DNA of 64,000 bases from Lecanicillium sp. G3 (taxonomy: Eukaryota; Ascomycota; Sordariomycetes; Hypocreales; Cordycipitaceae), in the NCBI GenBank assembly GCA_037575805.1, contig JAZHPD010000043.1, forward strand, positions 1 through 64,000, given 5' to 3'. The notes under the pieces are model-generated. The model had not been told where the DNA came from. It saw only the letters and a list, made by a program, of their open reading frames with translations, and made no database searches. Position numbers and translations under genes: made by a program. Within the stretch, counting starts at the first letter, position 1; each line of letters starts with the position of its first letter. Shown one piece after another: positions 34,646-45,518 of this stretch.

Positions 34646-36240
34646 TTACAGCTTGCTCGACGTGCTAGCCTCGTCGTCCAGCCACTTGGCCTTGCCCTCG
34701 CTGTCCTTGACCACCTTGCGCGCGATAATCTCGTCCACGACCGTCGCGATGCCCTGGCGGCCCTTGCGCGACGCCACCACCGCGTCCGTCAGCTGCTTGA
34801 TGGTCATGCTGCCGCCCTGCACAATCTCGCGGATCTCCTTCTCCGACGGCACGCCCAGCAGCGGGTACGGGTACTCGTTGAAGGTGCGGTCGGTAAACAG
34901 GCCGACCTTGGCGTCGTCGCTAAAGTCAAAGAACGGCTTCGTCACGTCCTCGCCGCCCGACGCGATCGCCTCGAGCGACGCGGGCTGCCACTTGGGCGTC
35001 TCCTTGCGCACGAGCAGCGCCGTCACGCCCTCGGTGAAGTCGTGGTGCTGCATGAACTTGGAGGCGATCTGGTGCTCGCGCTCAAAGGCCTCGGCAATGT
35101 CCCAGCGGCCGCCGACGCGCATCTGGCGCAGAGCGACGTGGACGGCGGTGGGGGAGCGCTTCTGCAGCGTGGCGAGCTGCTTCTGCGCCCACTCCTCCGT
35201 CTCGCCCGTCTCCTGCTTCAGCGCGTCGATGATGTCGTTGACGTTGTTCTTGTTGAAGCAGCGGTCGATGGCACGGCGCGTCTCACCAGCCAGCGCCATG
35301 GGCTGGTCGTGAGGGAGGCCGGTGACAAACTCCTCGAGGGTGTCGTTGACGAGGGACAGGCGCTGCTTGAGCGTGTCCTCGTCGCGGAAGCGGAGCTCGG
35401 CAAGACGGGCCTCGAGGTCGGGAAGGCTGGTCGAGTGGATGTAGTGCGTGGCGATGCCGCTGTAGAAAACGTTGGCGCCCGTGAGGCGGTCGCTGGTGAG
35501 GGCGAGGTACGTGCCGACGGAGCCGTTCATGCGGGGCAGGAAGAAGGAGGCGCCGACGTCGGGGAAGAAGCCGATGGTGGTCTCGGGCATGGCGAAGACG
35601 GTCTTCTCGGTGGCGATGCGGAAGGGCGCGTGGATGCTAAGGCCGACGCCGCCGCCCATGGTGATGCCGTCCATGAAGGAGATGTACGGCTTCTGGTACG
35701 TCGCGATGTAGTGGTCGAGCTTGTACTCGAGCGCAAAGTAGTCGGCCGACTGCTTCCAGCCCTCGGCGCCGTCCTGGTTGTACTTGGCCAGCACGGCGAC
35801 GTCGCCGCCCGCGCAGAGCGCCTTCTCGCCGGCGCCCTTCATGACGACGACGTTGGCCATGTCCGACTTCTCCCACTCGACCATGCGGGGCACGATCTTG
35901 CGGACCATGGAGCCGTTGAGGGAGTTGAGCTTCTTGGGGCGGTTGAGCAGGATCGTGCGCAGGCCGTACTTGTTCTGGAACACGACGTCGTCGGTCTCGT
36001 CACCGGGGAGCTCCTTGATGGTGCGGGCTTCGGAAGAGAGCTGCGGCGGGGGGAGGACACGCAAGTTAGCGACGGGATTAACGAGGGATTGAGAAGCGGC
36101 GCGGCCGGTGCAGTTCATACCTGTCGGACGCCCAGCGAGGGGCTTGCTGATCGGGCTCGTTGGGCCATGGCGAATGTGGTGGTATATGATGAGGAGTTGG
36201 CAGCCTTTCCGGCACGCAGGGCAATGGACCTGAAGGACAT
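34646..36240 (-). CDS. HIBCH: 3-Hydroxyisobutyryl-CoA hydrolase, mitochondrial
   Basis: Crotonase-fold thioesterase of valine catabolism that releases 3-hydroxyisobutyrate from its CoA ester; Ehd3 is the yeast homologue. Two exons, 36121-36240 (40 codons) and 34646-36040, join in phase 0 across an 80-bp intron (GTATGA...CCGCAG with a GCTAAC branch). The product is 504 aa. Exon 1 encodes MSFRSIALRAGKAANSSSYT and further Arg/Ser-rich sequence, a typical mitochondrial presequence; a start inside the intron (36118) would lose it. The oxyanion-hole motif ALCAGGDV lies near 115-121, MGGGVGLSIH follows, and the catalytic pair is E193 and D201 in MPETTIGFFPDVG. The C-terminal half carries the HIBCH-specific extension. 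It is divergent with Sm D2, with 518 bp between the starts. Confidence 0.95.
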
Positions 36241-36758
36241 GGCTAGGGGAAAGTCAAAGCAAAGACCGACGTGTGGTAATGCCGTCGCTCCTATATCCGG
36301 GAGTGGGTGTTGCGTCAGCCCGATACTCTTTTTTTTAGGCTACTATCAGATGACCGAGGCTCGGTTCGCGTGGGAAGGGGGAAAAGAAAGGCGATTTGTC
36401 CGTGGGCAGAGCGGCAATGGCAGAGGCTCCGGATTCCTTTTCAACAAGCGGAGGTCGTGTTTGAACGGCCTTGCTGCTCTCCACCGAAATTTTTAGCCCG
36501 AGAGTAGCAGAGGTTTGCCGGCGCGGTGCTGCTGCAGCCAGCAATTTTCTGGCTGCTGGGCTGTCTGGGCTGCTGGGCGGGCAGTGTGGAGACGTTTTGC
36601 TGCCTTGTTGGGGTGGCAGCCAATCAGGCACGCGGATCCGGACCTCTCAATCTGTGAGTTTTTGAACATTGTTCGACGCCGCCAAAAAGCTGCGCCCAAA
36701 GCCTCGAACGTCTGCTTGTCCAAGAAGAAACTTCGCCCACAACCATCTACACATCACC
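36241..36758. promoter_or_regulatory. Divergent promoter region, HIBCH / Sm D2
   Basis: 518 bp separate the start codons of the two divergent genes, so both promoters lie here. The Sm D2 side ends with an AACCATCTACACATCACC leader immediately before ATG. No diagnostic factor site is claimed. Confidence 0.55.
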
Positions 36759-37361
36759 ATGGCGGACACCAAGCCCATTGAGTACGATGCTACCCCGAGC
36801 ACGCGCAACACCGCAACCGTGGACAAGCCAGCTAACCTCTGTCTCTAGGGAGCTCCTCACCAAGCCGCGCAACGAGCTCACGTACGCAAACCCCCCACGC
36901 AGCAAACAGAAGCCAACCCCCTCCCTTTCTTGCCGCCAGCGCGATGCGAATACACAGCTAACAGACTCAATGCAGAGAATACGAAATCGCGCAGCTCGAG
37001 GAGCACGAGTTCTCCGCCGGCCCCCTCTCCATCCTCCAGACCGCCGTGCGCTCGCACGTCCAGGTGCTCATCTCGATCCGCAACAACCGCAAGCTGCTCG
37101 CCCGCGTCAAGGCCTTTGACCGCCACTGCAACATGGTCCTCGAGAACGTCAAGGAGATGTGGACGGAGACGCCGCGCCTGGCCGACGGCAAGAAAGGCCG
37201 CCCCGTGAACAAGGACCGTTTCATCAGCAAGATGTGAGTTGGCTGTGCGGAGGAGGTGGTCTCGTGCCGCCGCGCGCTGGGCGTACATTTGCTGACTTTT
37301 TTTCTTTTACCTTCTTAGGTTCCTGAGAGGTGATAGCGTCATCTTGGTGCTCCTGAGCTAG
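36759..37361 (+). CDS. SMD2: Small nuclear ribonucleoprotein Sm D2
   Basis: Core Sm-ring subunit of the spliceosomal U1, U2, U4 and U5 snRNPs. Four exons: 36759-36781 (23 nt), 36849-36881 (33 nt), 36976-37233 and 37319-37361, with introns of 67, 94 and 85 bp. All junctions are phase 2. The product is 118 aa, the same length as human SmD2. The protein reads MADTKPIEELLTKPRNELTE, then the Sm1 motif (VQVLISIRNNRKLLARVKAF with DRHCNMVL) and the Sm2 motif in the last exon (FLRGDSVILVLLS). The first two exons are very short, so automated gene calling may miss them. An intron-rich Sm gene is common in ascomycetes. Confidence 0.98.
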
Positions 37362-37751
37362 ACAAAACACGCATGCGAATGGCTTCTTTTTCATGTTTCC
37401 TTATTTTTTTTTGGGTTTAACACGTGGGATTTTTCATTTTACTTGATTGAGATTGGGATGGCTTGGTTGGTTCCATGTAATGGTCCTCATGGCGAGACTC
37501 ACAGGACGATAGGCGTTTGAAAACAAAACACGATTTGATTACGACTCGATCCTATTCTATCCTTTCGGTGCAGGACGATTTACATATTGACGAGCAACAC
37601 AGATATGACACGAAACGATTGCAGTTTGACGAGAGCGCAAATGCGATTCAACACAAAGTTCGTCCTCATACTTCCAGCAATGCAAAGCCTTACATTTTTA
37701 ATTTAACTCGAAGCAGAGCATACTAAACTATCTAGCGACTTCCACATCCAT
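37362..37751. other. Convergent intergenic region, Sm D2 / DAK1
   Basis: 390 bp between the 3' ends of two convergent genes. It is AT-rich and should contain both transcript ends. No gene. Confidence 0.6.
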
Positions 37752-39640
37752 CTATTTCCCAGCAAGACCTTGGAAGAAGCACGACAGACCCCACGCACCG
37801 GGATCCGGCACCTCCTCATACCCGCTGCCACCAACATACACCGAGCGACCCAGGCTCGCCTTCATCCCCTTTGTCGCATCCGCGGCCTTCCTCGACGCGT
37901 CGGCGGCGGCGCCCACGTCGCCTGTGCTCTTCAGCGTCTCGACAAAGGGATACAGCGCGTCGACGAGGGTGCGGTCGCCCGGTCGAGCGGGCGTGTACCT
38001 GCCCATGGCGTCGCAGCTCTGCTGCAGCGCGGCGGCCCAGAGCTCGGGCGAGGCGGCGTCGCCGGGGGAGGAGAGGGCGCGGAGCGCGTGGACGAGCGCG
38101 TTGAGGAAGATGGCGTAGAGGGCGCCCGAGGTGCCGTCCATCGTGTTCTCGACGACGGGGACGACGGAGGCGACGTCGACGACGAGGTCGCCGGTGAAGG
38201 GGTGCTCGTCCATGTGCTTGAGGATGGCTGGAGGGGGGAAGGGGGTTTGGCATGTCAGTTTTGACTTCATGTTTTTCTCGCACAATCAGTGGGGAGAAAC
38301 TTACCCTCAGCACCGCGCTTCAGACCGACACCGCAGTCGCCGTCACCGACGACGGTGTCGTATCTCGTGATATCCGGCTCCGCGGCAATCACGCTCTTCA
38401 GTCCCGCCGTGAGCACCGCCTTTGTCACCGCCGGATCGGCCTTGAGCCCGCTCTCCTTGATCTCGCGGCTCACCTCACCACCCTCCTTGCCGTTGCCCGC
38501 ATCGTCGCCACCACGACCGGCCGCCGCCTCCCACGAGGTCTTCTGGATCGGCGCCGCCCACCCCGTCACCTCGCTCGGCGCATCGAGCAGGTCCACCATG
38601 TTGGGCGCGGCGGGGCCCACGTCCGTGTTGACGACGTTCAGCAGCGACACGCTGAAGCCCATGCCGTTGAGGCTCGTCATGAAGGTGCCCGCGATGACGC
38701 GCACGGGGCGGATGCCGTGCGTGTCCCGCAGCTGGGCGACCACCTCGGCCGTGATGCCGCCCATCTCGAGCGCGCTCACGCCGCCGAGGTTGTTGACCAG
38801 CAGCACCACCTCGTTGGAGTCGACCTTGAGGAACGCGCGGTCCTCGTCGCCCTGGTCGAGCAGCTGCGCGAGCATCTTCTCCACCAGCGCCGGCAGCGCG
38901 AGGCTCGCCTTCTCGCACCCGGGCTCGTTGTGGATGCCCATCCCGATTTCCACCTCGCCCCTCGCGAGCCCGCTGCTCTCAGCGCCGTCGTCGTCGTCGG
39001 CGGCGCGACCGGGCACGTGCACGTGCGCGAGGCTCGCGCCCACTGTGACGATGTTGTCCGCGACCAGCCTCGCCACCTTCGCCACGTCCGCCAGCGGCGC
39101 GCCCCGCGCCGCCAGCGCGCCCGCAATCTTGAGCACCAGCACCGTCCCCGCGAGGCCCCTCCGCCCGACCTTCCCGCCCTTCTCCCTCCCGACGCCCACG
39201 TCGTCCCCGACGACGACCATCTCGGCCTCGACGCCCGCCGCGCGCGCCTTCTCCACGGCCATCCCGAAGCTCAGCACGTCGCCCGTGTAGTTCATCACCA
39301 CGACGAGCGCGCCCCGCGACGGGTCCGCGCGCGCCATGATGCCGTGCCGGATCTGCTCGGCCGACGGGCTGGCGAAGATGGTGCCCGCCACCGCGGCGGA
39401 GAGCATCCCCGGGCCGACCATGCCGGCAAAGGAGGGCTCGTGGCCGGAGCCGCCGCCCGCGAGGAGCGCGACCTGCGAGGCGGGGGACGACGACGAGGAC
39501 GAGGAGGAGGAACGGCCGCGGCGGCGGTAGATGATCTTGTGGTCGGCGTCGTAGGCGACGTTGGGGTTTGTGTGGGTGAGGCTGCGCAGGGCCGAGTCGA
39601 CCAGGTGCGTGGCGTCGTTGATGAAGTGCTTCGACGACAT
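37752..39640 (-). CDS. DAK1: Dihydroxyacetone kinase
   Basis: ATP-dependent phosphorylation of dihydroxyacetone (or glyceraldehyde) to the glycolytic triose phosphate; used in glycerol catabolism and for detoxifying dihydroxyacetone. Two exons, 38305-39640 and 37752-38227, join in phase 1 across a 77-bp intron (GTAAGT...CCAG), giving 603 aa. The DhaK domain has the GGGSGHEP loop at 62-69 and the covalent substrate-binding His237 in EIGMGIHNEPG. The DhaL ATP-binding domain begins at about 395 with the Mg-binding DGDCGVG (433-439). A run of nine serines (about 44-52) inserts in the N-terminal region and looks like a microsatellite expansion. A (GCT)7 tract sits directly upstream of the ATG. Confidence 0.97.
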
Positions 39641-39661
39641 GGCTGCTGCTGCTGCTGCTGC
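39641..39661. repeat. (GCT)n trinucleotide tract in the DAK1 leader
   Basis: Seven GCT units immediately before the DAK1 start codon (CAGCAGC... on the coding strand). It lies in the presumed 5' UTR, so length changes would alter leader length but not the protein. Confidence 0.85.
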
Positions 39662-40397
39662 TTTATATCTTTTCTTTTCTCACCACACAATGAATGGTCA
39701 ATAAGTAGTAGATTGAAAGACGATGCTCTTTTCTACCGGAAATAGAAAAAGAAGAAGGAAAAAAAAAGAAGAGATGAAGAAACAGGGAAAAGAGAGAAAA
39801 AGAGCGCGCTCCAGTATAAAGTATACGGAAAATGGGGGTAAGGTGGGGGGTTTGGTCGCAGCGCATCACGTTGAGCTCACTCAAGCTCACTGCGCTGCGG
39901 GGGTGAGGCCACTCCTCCCACGCGCGATGAGAGCTTGTCGACGCAATGACGTGGGGGACAGTACCGGGTCCCGTTGTCAAGACGCAATTATATATAAAAA
40001 AAAAAAAAACAACCAAGTTCCAACTGTTGGAATTGTCGTCAATCACTCGAAATACGCTTTCAATCATTGCCAAGTACTTTTTTAACATGTTTATTCGAGC
40101 TTTGTACCTGGAAACCCAAAAAACCTGCTCTACATAAAAAGATCCCATATATCGCCCCAGCGCGGGAGGCTTCTTCACCCCCACCGCATCGGCCTGATAT
40201 TCAACGCCGTATGTTTGCAGTTCTTTTTTTACACCATGGACAGAATGAAGATGAAGAATCAAAAGGAACACGTCACAGTGCAAATCTGCATCCACCCAGG
40301 ATAACAAGAAATATAGACAGTAAGAAGAAAGGACAAGGAAAAATGAAAGAAGGAGCGATGTGATATAAAAAATAAGACAGGAGAAGGACGGCAGCCC
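39662..40397. other. Intergenic between DAK1 promoter and GH76 3' end
   Basis: 736 bp between minus-strand genes. The first part should be the DAK1 promoter; the AT-rich part near 40.0-40.4 kb should be the GH76 3' flank. No coding sequence is supported. Confidence 0.6.
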
Positions 40398-41927
40398 TTA
40401 TGCAAATGCAAATGCGTCGCTCGCGACAAAGAAGCTGCCGCCTAGGATACCAGCGGTAATCAGCACCGTCAGAATGGCCGCACCGGCCCTGTCGCCCGTC
40501 GTGATGGCCCTCGGCTTGGGCAGGGGCTGGGCCTCAGAACTGCCTGCGCCGGGGTTGCCCTTGGAGCTGCCGCGGTCCTCGTCGGTGGCGGGCGGCTTGG
40601 CCTTCTCGATGAGGTTGTAGTAGACGGCGGCGAGGGCGTCCATCTGGGGGCCGACGCCGGGCTGGCCGTCGTAGGTGCCGTGGAGCCAGGAAAAGCCGCA
40701 GGCGGTGCCGTCGATACCGTGGAAGTCGGGGCCGGCGGGACCGGTACAGACTTTGACGGCGTCGGTGGCAGCGTTGCTGATGATCTCGGAGATGGTGTCA
40801 AAGGTCCAGGGGGCCACCTTGGCTGTGTAGGCGAGGAAGCGGATCAGGTAGCTCTTGAAGCTGACCATGTTCTGGTCGCAGGTCTTGACGGTCTCGCAGG
40901 CGGGCTCGTACATGGTGTCGTTCTTGAAAAAGGTGCGCTCGGTGTAGTTGAGGAAGCCGTTGACGTGGCCCTTCCACTCGTCGCTCTTGGTGTAGTCGTA
41001 CATGGCGGCGGCACCCTGGATCCAGACGCCGGCATTGTAGGTAAACTGGACCTTGTGGATGTTCTGGCACGTCTGGGTCTTGTCGTCGACCTCGATGCCG
41101 TCGTAGACGATGTACTCGTCGGTGATGAGACCGGTCTTGACCTCCCAGTCGTAAATCTTTTGGGCCCAGTCGGCGTAGGTCTGATTGCCGGTGAAGCGGG
41201 CGAGGCGGGCGCCGATGTTGAAGAAGCAGCCGTTGGCGATGCTGTTCTTGTAGGCCCAGCCGTTGAGGAAGGAATAGACCTGCCAGCGCAGACCGCCGCC
41301 GCAGAGACCGTTCTCCTCTTCCCAGCGGACGGCGTACTCGTTGAAGACGGCCTGGGCGCCGGCGAGCCACTGCGGGGTGTCGGAGGGCGGGTTGGGGAAG
41401 ACGGCCTCGGCGGCCATCATGGCAGTCAGGGCCCAGAAGCCCTGGTCGTCATTGCCCATGGCGTTGGTCTGGTTCTTGGGGAGGAAGTCGCCCTTGGGGG
41501 TGATTTGGTGCATCATGCCGGCCATGGTGACGTCGTTGTATGAGGTATCTCCGGTGTAGTACCAGTAGTCGATGAGGTGACCAAACATGCCACCAGCCTC
41601 CCACCCTGGGAAATGATGTCAGCGCGCCGTTGAGGCGGATACAGGTATGAAGGCGTCGCCGGCGGAGGGGGAACAAACAGTAGTATGGTCCGGGCAAAAG
41701 GCCGGGAATACCGCCGGTCTCGTTTCCGTTGTAGTAACTCATGAGGCCGTAGGCGATGGTAGAGGCGGTGTCTTTGATGGAGTCTGGGACAAGGTTTTGG
41801 TTAACATTGGGGTCTGTGGGCTTGACGGCGGCTCGCGCGACGTGCCTGGGCTGGTGACGTCGACCTTGAGGGCGGAAGCGGTGGTCGCGAGCCCAGCAAG
41901 AGCGGAACTAATTAATGAGGCCTTCAT
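40398..41927 (-). CDS. DFG5: GPI-anchored GH76 mannan endo-1,6-alpha-mannosidase (Dfg5/Dcw1 type)
   Basis: Wall-biosynthesis enzyme thought to cleave the GPI glycan of cell-wall proteins and cross-link them to wall glucan. Three exons: 41846-41927, 41679-41783 and 40398-41605, with introns of 62 and 73 bp, both phase 1, giving 464 aa. The first intron has a GC donor (G|GCACGT) and a normal CCCAG acceptor; no GT donor keeps the frame. A signal peptide (MKASLISSALAGLATTASA) is followed by LMSYYNGNETGGIPGLLPGP, YYWWEAGGMFGHLIDYWYY and the catalytic Asp pair D115-D116 in NAMGNDDQGFW. The C-terminus has a Ser/Gly-rich patch and a hydrophobic tail (AAILTVLITAGILGGSFFVA), a GPI-attachment signal. 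Confidence 0.95.
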
Positions 41928-42310
41928 GATGAGCTGCGGGATCGCGCGGGTGCGCTCGTCGGGTCGGGTTGCGTGTGTTGTCGTGTCGTGTCGCGCTGGA
42001 AATTGGCGGTTTTGCGTCGAGTCGAGAGAGTGGTGGGGGTTATGCGCCGGACGTCATGAGCAGGACCTTGGGAATGGTCGCGTGATGAAAGTAGGAGTCG
42101 AGGGGGGGTATAAAAAAAAACGAATGTGAGCGGTTATTATGTCGAGCGCCAAAGTAGTAAAGAAACCAAGATCCAAAAAAGAAGAACGAAAGGGCGGCAG
42201 GGGAATCAACGAGGTAAGCATGCAAGAGGAAGGATCACCAGTCAGAGGACAAACGGTGCGAGGAGTCTTGGGCCTGGCAGCGAGCGAGTGCGTGCTGAGC
42301 GGACAGAGGA

Positions 42311-42344
42311 CAGTGAACAGTGGACAGTGGACAGTGGACAGTGG
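42311..42344. repeat. Heptanucleotide tandem repeat
   Basis: About four to five units of ACAGTGG, the first diverged (CAGTGAA), upstream of the GH76 gene. Confidence 0.8.
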
Positions 42345-44517
42345 CCCGGTCGCCCATTTTACTGGCAGGCAATGGCGCATCCCCCCAGCCCCAGCCAAAG
42401 ATGGAAAGGCCGGACAGTTTTGGGAATAGCAAGGCTGTAGTTACGGGAGTACGGAGTACTGGGTATGCACTCCTGAGTCTGGCAGTGTCTTGCGAGGTAC
42501 ATCTCTATGTGTGGGAGGCAGTAGGGGGCCACAAGTTACGGCCAAGTACCGCAGCAACTAAGACTAGCTCGCTTTGTCTATGGAGAAGCCCCGTACCAAA
42601 TGGTAGCAGCTGAGCGATTGACTCTCCGACTGGGGAGGGAGAGCGCGGGAGAGAGGCACAAGACATATGCTCTTTCTGGCGGCGCTCTGTGGCATGCAAC
42701 CCAGGCCTGTAGTATGTGGGCTCTTTGGAGGGGGGCCACCGGGGACAAATGGGCTAGCGATAATAATAGCGTGTGTGTGTGGAAGGGGAGGAGGGGACTC
42801 TTTTGCTGGTTGGCCACGCGTCGCTGATGATGCTGATGCTGATGCTGGGCGCACGCTTGGGTTGAACGGGCTTGTCCTTCTGGGTATCACGGACCATGCG
42901 AGCGGGTAGACGAGACGGTGTTTCGCTTGCTGTTGCAGCTGGGGTTGAGCCAGGGTTGAGCCTGGGGCTGGAGACTTTGATGACACGAAACGAAAGGACG
43001 AGAGGAGCAGACGTCGCGCCGTCAGTTGCCAACTTGGCGTCCTCCTCGGCCGAATAGCCAATACGAGGTCCATGGCGGAGGCGGCGGCGGCGGCGGCGGC
43101 GCATGCTGTCGCACAATCTCTGCAGTAGTGAAATTACGGCAGTCGACTGCTAGACTGACCAGCCAAGCCAGCAAGTCTAAGAGTTGACTGGGCTGTTTAC
43201 AACGAATAGTAACTACTTGTATGGACAGTACCGTACCCAGGTACAGGCAGACTGCCAGACACACGAACACGACTCGGTGCTTCAATCCTAATGAACCTAC
43301 AGAGTAGACGATGGATGATGCTTGCTGGTTGACGTACTTTGACGTACCACGTTATCCCCGGTATCTCGCCGCCACCTTGCCGCAGCATCCGGGGTGTGTG
43401 GCATTCCCCAAGGCTCTTTTTCCATCTCATCAGAGCTTCCCCTCGCACACACTCAGTCAACACGTCAAAAGTATTTTAACACGCATAACAGAGTTCAAAA
43501 GGGGGCCGCCTCGGCACGCTAGCACTCCTGCACTCCTTGGCGCGGCTGCCCTCTTCCGGCTTGGCTGAGAGGGAACAAACCAAAAACTCCTCTTTGCCAA
43601 TGCAAGGAAGAAACGAAACCAAAAAAAATTCTCTTGGCCTTTCTTGGCCGGCTTACATTCCATCTGGTTTCGGACAGGGGACTGGGTTTTTCTTTCTCCG
43701 CACCGTAGTTCCACAGAAGCGAAAAGGTTGAAAGAAGAAAAAAGAGAGCACGATATAAATAGCAGCAAAATTGCCAATAACAAAGTACGTGAATCCCCCA
43801 CACACGATAGCGCATGTCAAAAGGTATCGCTCTAACGCAGGTACATCCATCCCAACACCGGGGCGGGGCCCAGGAGGAAATTGCGCTGCCCGCATATTCC
43901 CAGCGCTGCGCCACGGTGCCCGCGTCATGAATTCCATGAATTTTCATGAATTCCCCGGAACCTGTTTCTGGCCTGGTGATGGCTGAGGAAGGTCGCCCGT
44001 ATGTATCCAGTAGGGCTTCAGCACAGCTCAGCAGAAAGAGGCGTCATTGACCGTCAGCAATACATAGTTTGATCGACTGCGTGCACGCGGGCAATAGAGT
44101 TTCGGCGGCCTCCCCCACCGCTGCCAATCTCTTGCGATGTACTACTGAACTGGCCGCCGAATCTGACGGGAAACGGCCCGCGACAACTCCAACTCAAAAC
44201 TCGGTGCAGAACCGTTCTCTGGCTTCTGTGACGTGACGCCAGTGCGCGGGGGGACCATTCTCCGAAAAGGACATGCCCGAGTTGCTGCACAGTATGTACC
44301 TACAGATACCTCCAAAGCGTAATTTCCACCACCAGCCATCCATCACCTACAGCACCTGGGTCAGATGCGTCATGTGCTCAACAAGTTGCATCGGCTCAAA
44401 TCGGCTGCACGTGCAACGACGCCATTGGTCTCGACGACAGCTTCAAACATTTTCCCTCAATCGTCACTCTGCGTAAAAGAATACCACTGCTGTACGGAAG
44501 ACGCCTTCATTCGCCAA

Positions 44518-44560
44518 CAGCCCTGCCAGCCAAGGCTCTCGTCCCGCCTTGGCAGGGCTG
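44518..44560. repeat. Imperfect long hairpin
   Basis: The right arm GCCTTGGCAGGGCTG (44546-44560) is the reverse complement of CAGCCCTGCCAAGGC. The left arm (44518-44535) is that sequence with a 4-base GCCA insertion. This gives a 15-bp stem with a 4-nt bulge and a loop of about 10 nt. No gene adjoins it. Confidence 0.7.
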
Positions 44561-45518
44561 CCCGACGAAACAATCGCGATGCCGAGCCCTGCTATGCCAT
44601 GCCATGCCATGCCCCGAAACCAGCGCACCGACGAGCCGGAAACGTGTAAAACGTAAAACAGACGCAATATGTAAAGCCCCGTCGCCATCACACGCGGTTT
44701 CTGTAAATTAAGCAGTTTCTATATATAACCGCAGGTTGCATCGTGCTCTGGTTCCTGGCCGTAGCGTCGAGAGCCAAGACTGCCCCGGTTCTTGGGGGAG
44801 CATGCCGCGTAAGCTTCCATTTTGCGGAAGCAAAGTATTTGGTGCTTCGTTGTGAAATGCAAAACTCCTCGACAAGGGTGGTGAAATGCGTCAAAGGGCA
44901 TGAGTTTGGGAATAGGTGAGCATGGCGTTGGAGACTTGCTTCTGGCGTCTCTACTACATACAACTCCAAATTAAAGCTTTATAGAAAAAGAAGGGTGTCA
45001 AAGACGAAGTAAAGAAAGCCAACGATTTAACACGGAAATGATGGAAAGAAGAAAAGAAGATTTATGACGGATAAATCCTCAATCTACCCCGATTTTCTCA
45101 TACTTTGCCATCCGCCGTGATCTCTCGCCCCAACATCATCCGCATCAACGAATCTCGATAGACATACGAACGATCCCAGCCAACACAGTTTCGTCCCGCC
45201 ATCTCCAACCAAAACAAGTCAAGTCAAATTCCTCCATCCATCTACCACGCACCGGCCTCCCCGAGCCATCCATCCCTCTCCGCGCGCATGTCCTCCCCCG
45301 GCGCCGATCCTAGCGTCCCGCGATGCGCGCCGCCATGCTCGATTAGGAATGCGAGTCTGTTCGTCCGGAACACAGAATTCCTGCTGCAGGCGACGTTGCG
45401 CACTTTCACTCTCGCGCGGGAGGCGGGGGAGGGAAAATAAAACGACGTCGATGGGAGAAGGATTTGGCAATATGCATCTTTCATCTGGCATCATTTTTGG
45501 ATATCTTTGGAAGAAAAT

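Larger units (their letters stand above)
41928..45518. other. Gene-poor intergenic region (3.6 kb)
   Basis: The first few hundred bases are the GH76 promoter region. The rest has only short unconserved frames. Noted structures: a heptamer tandem repeat (42311-42344), a GGC microsatellite (about 43077-43102), a GAGTACGGAGTACT motif (42447-42460), a long hairpin (44518-44560), and an (ATGCC)n run (44589-44613). Confidence 0.6.

Noticed and set aside
34466..36496. Very long plus-strand open frame (676 codons) opposite HIBCH
   Set aside because: It is antisense to a clearly conserved gene. The composition (Leu/Val/Gly/Asp-rich, no motif) is what the complement of GC-rich third codon positions produces.
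38252..39745. 497-codon plus-strand open frame opposite DAK1
   Set aside because: Antisense shadow of a conserved kinase gene; Arg/His/Leu-rich with no domain and running through the opposite strand's intron.
42564..43073. 169-codon minus-strand frame
   Set aside because: Ser/Pro/Arg-rich low-information sequence typical of chance frames in GC-rich intergenic DNA.
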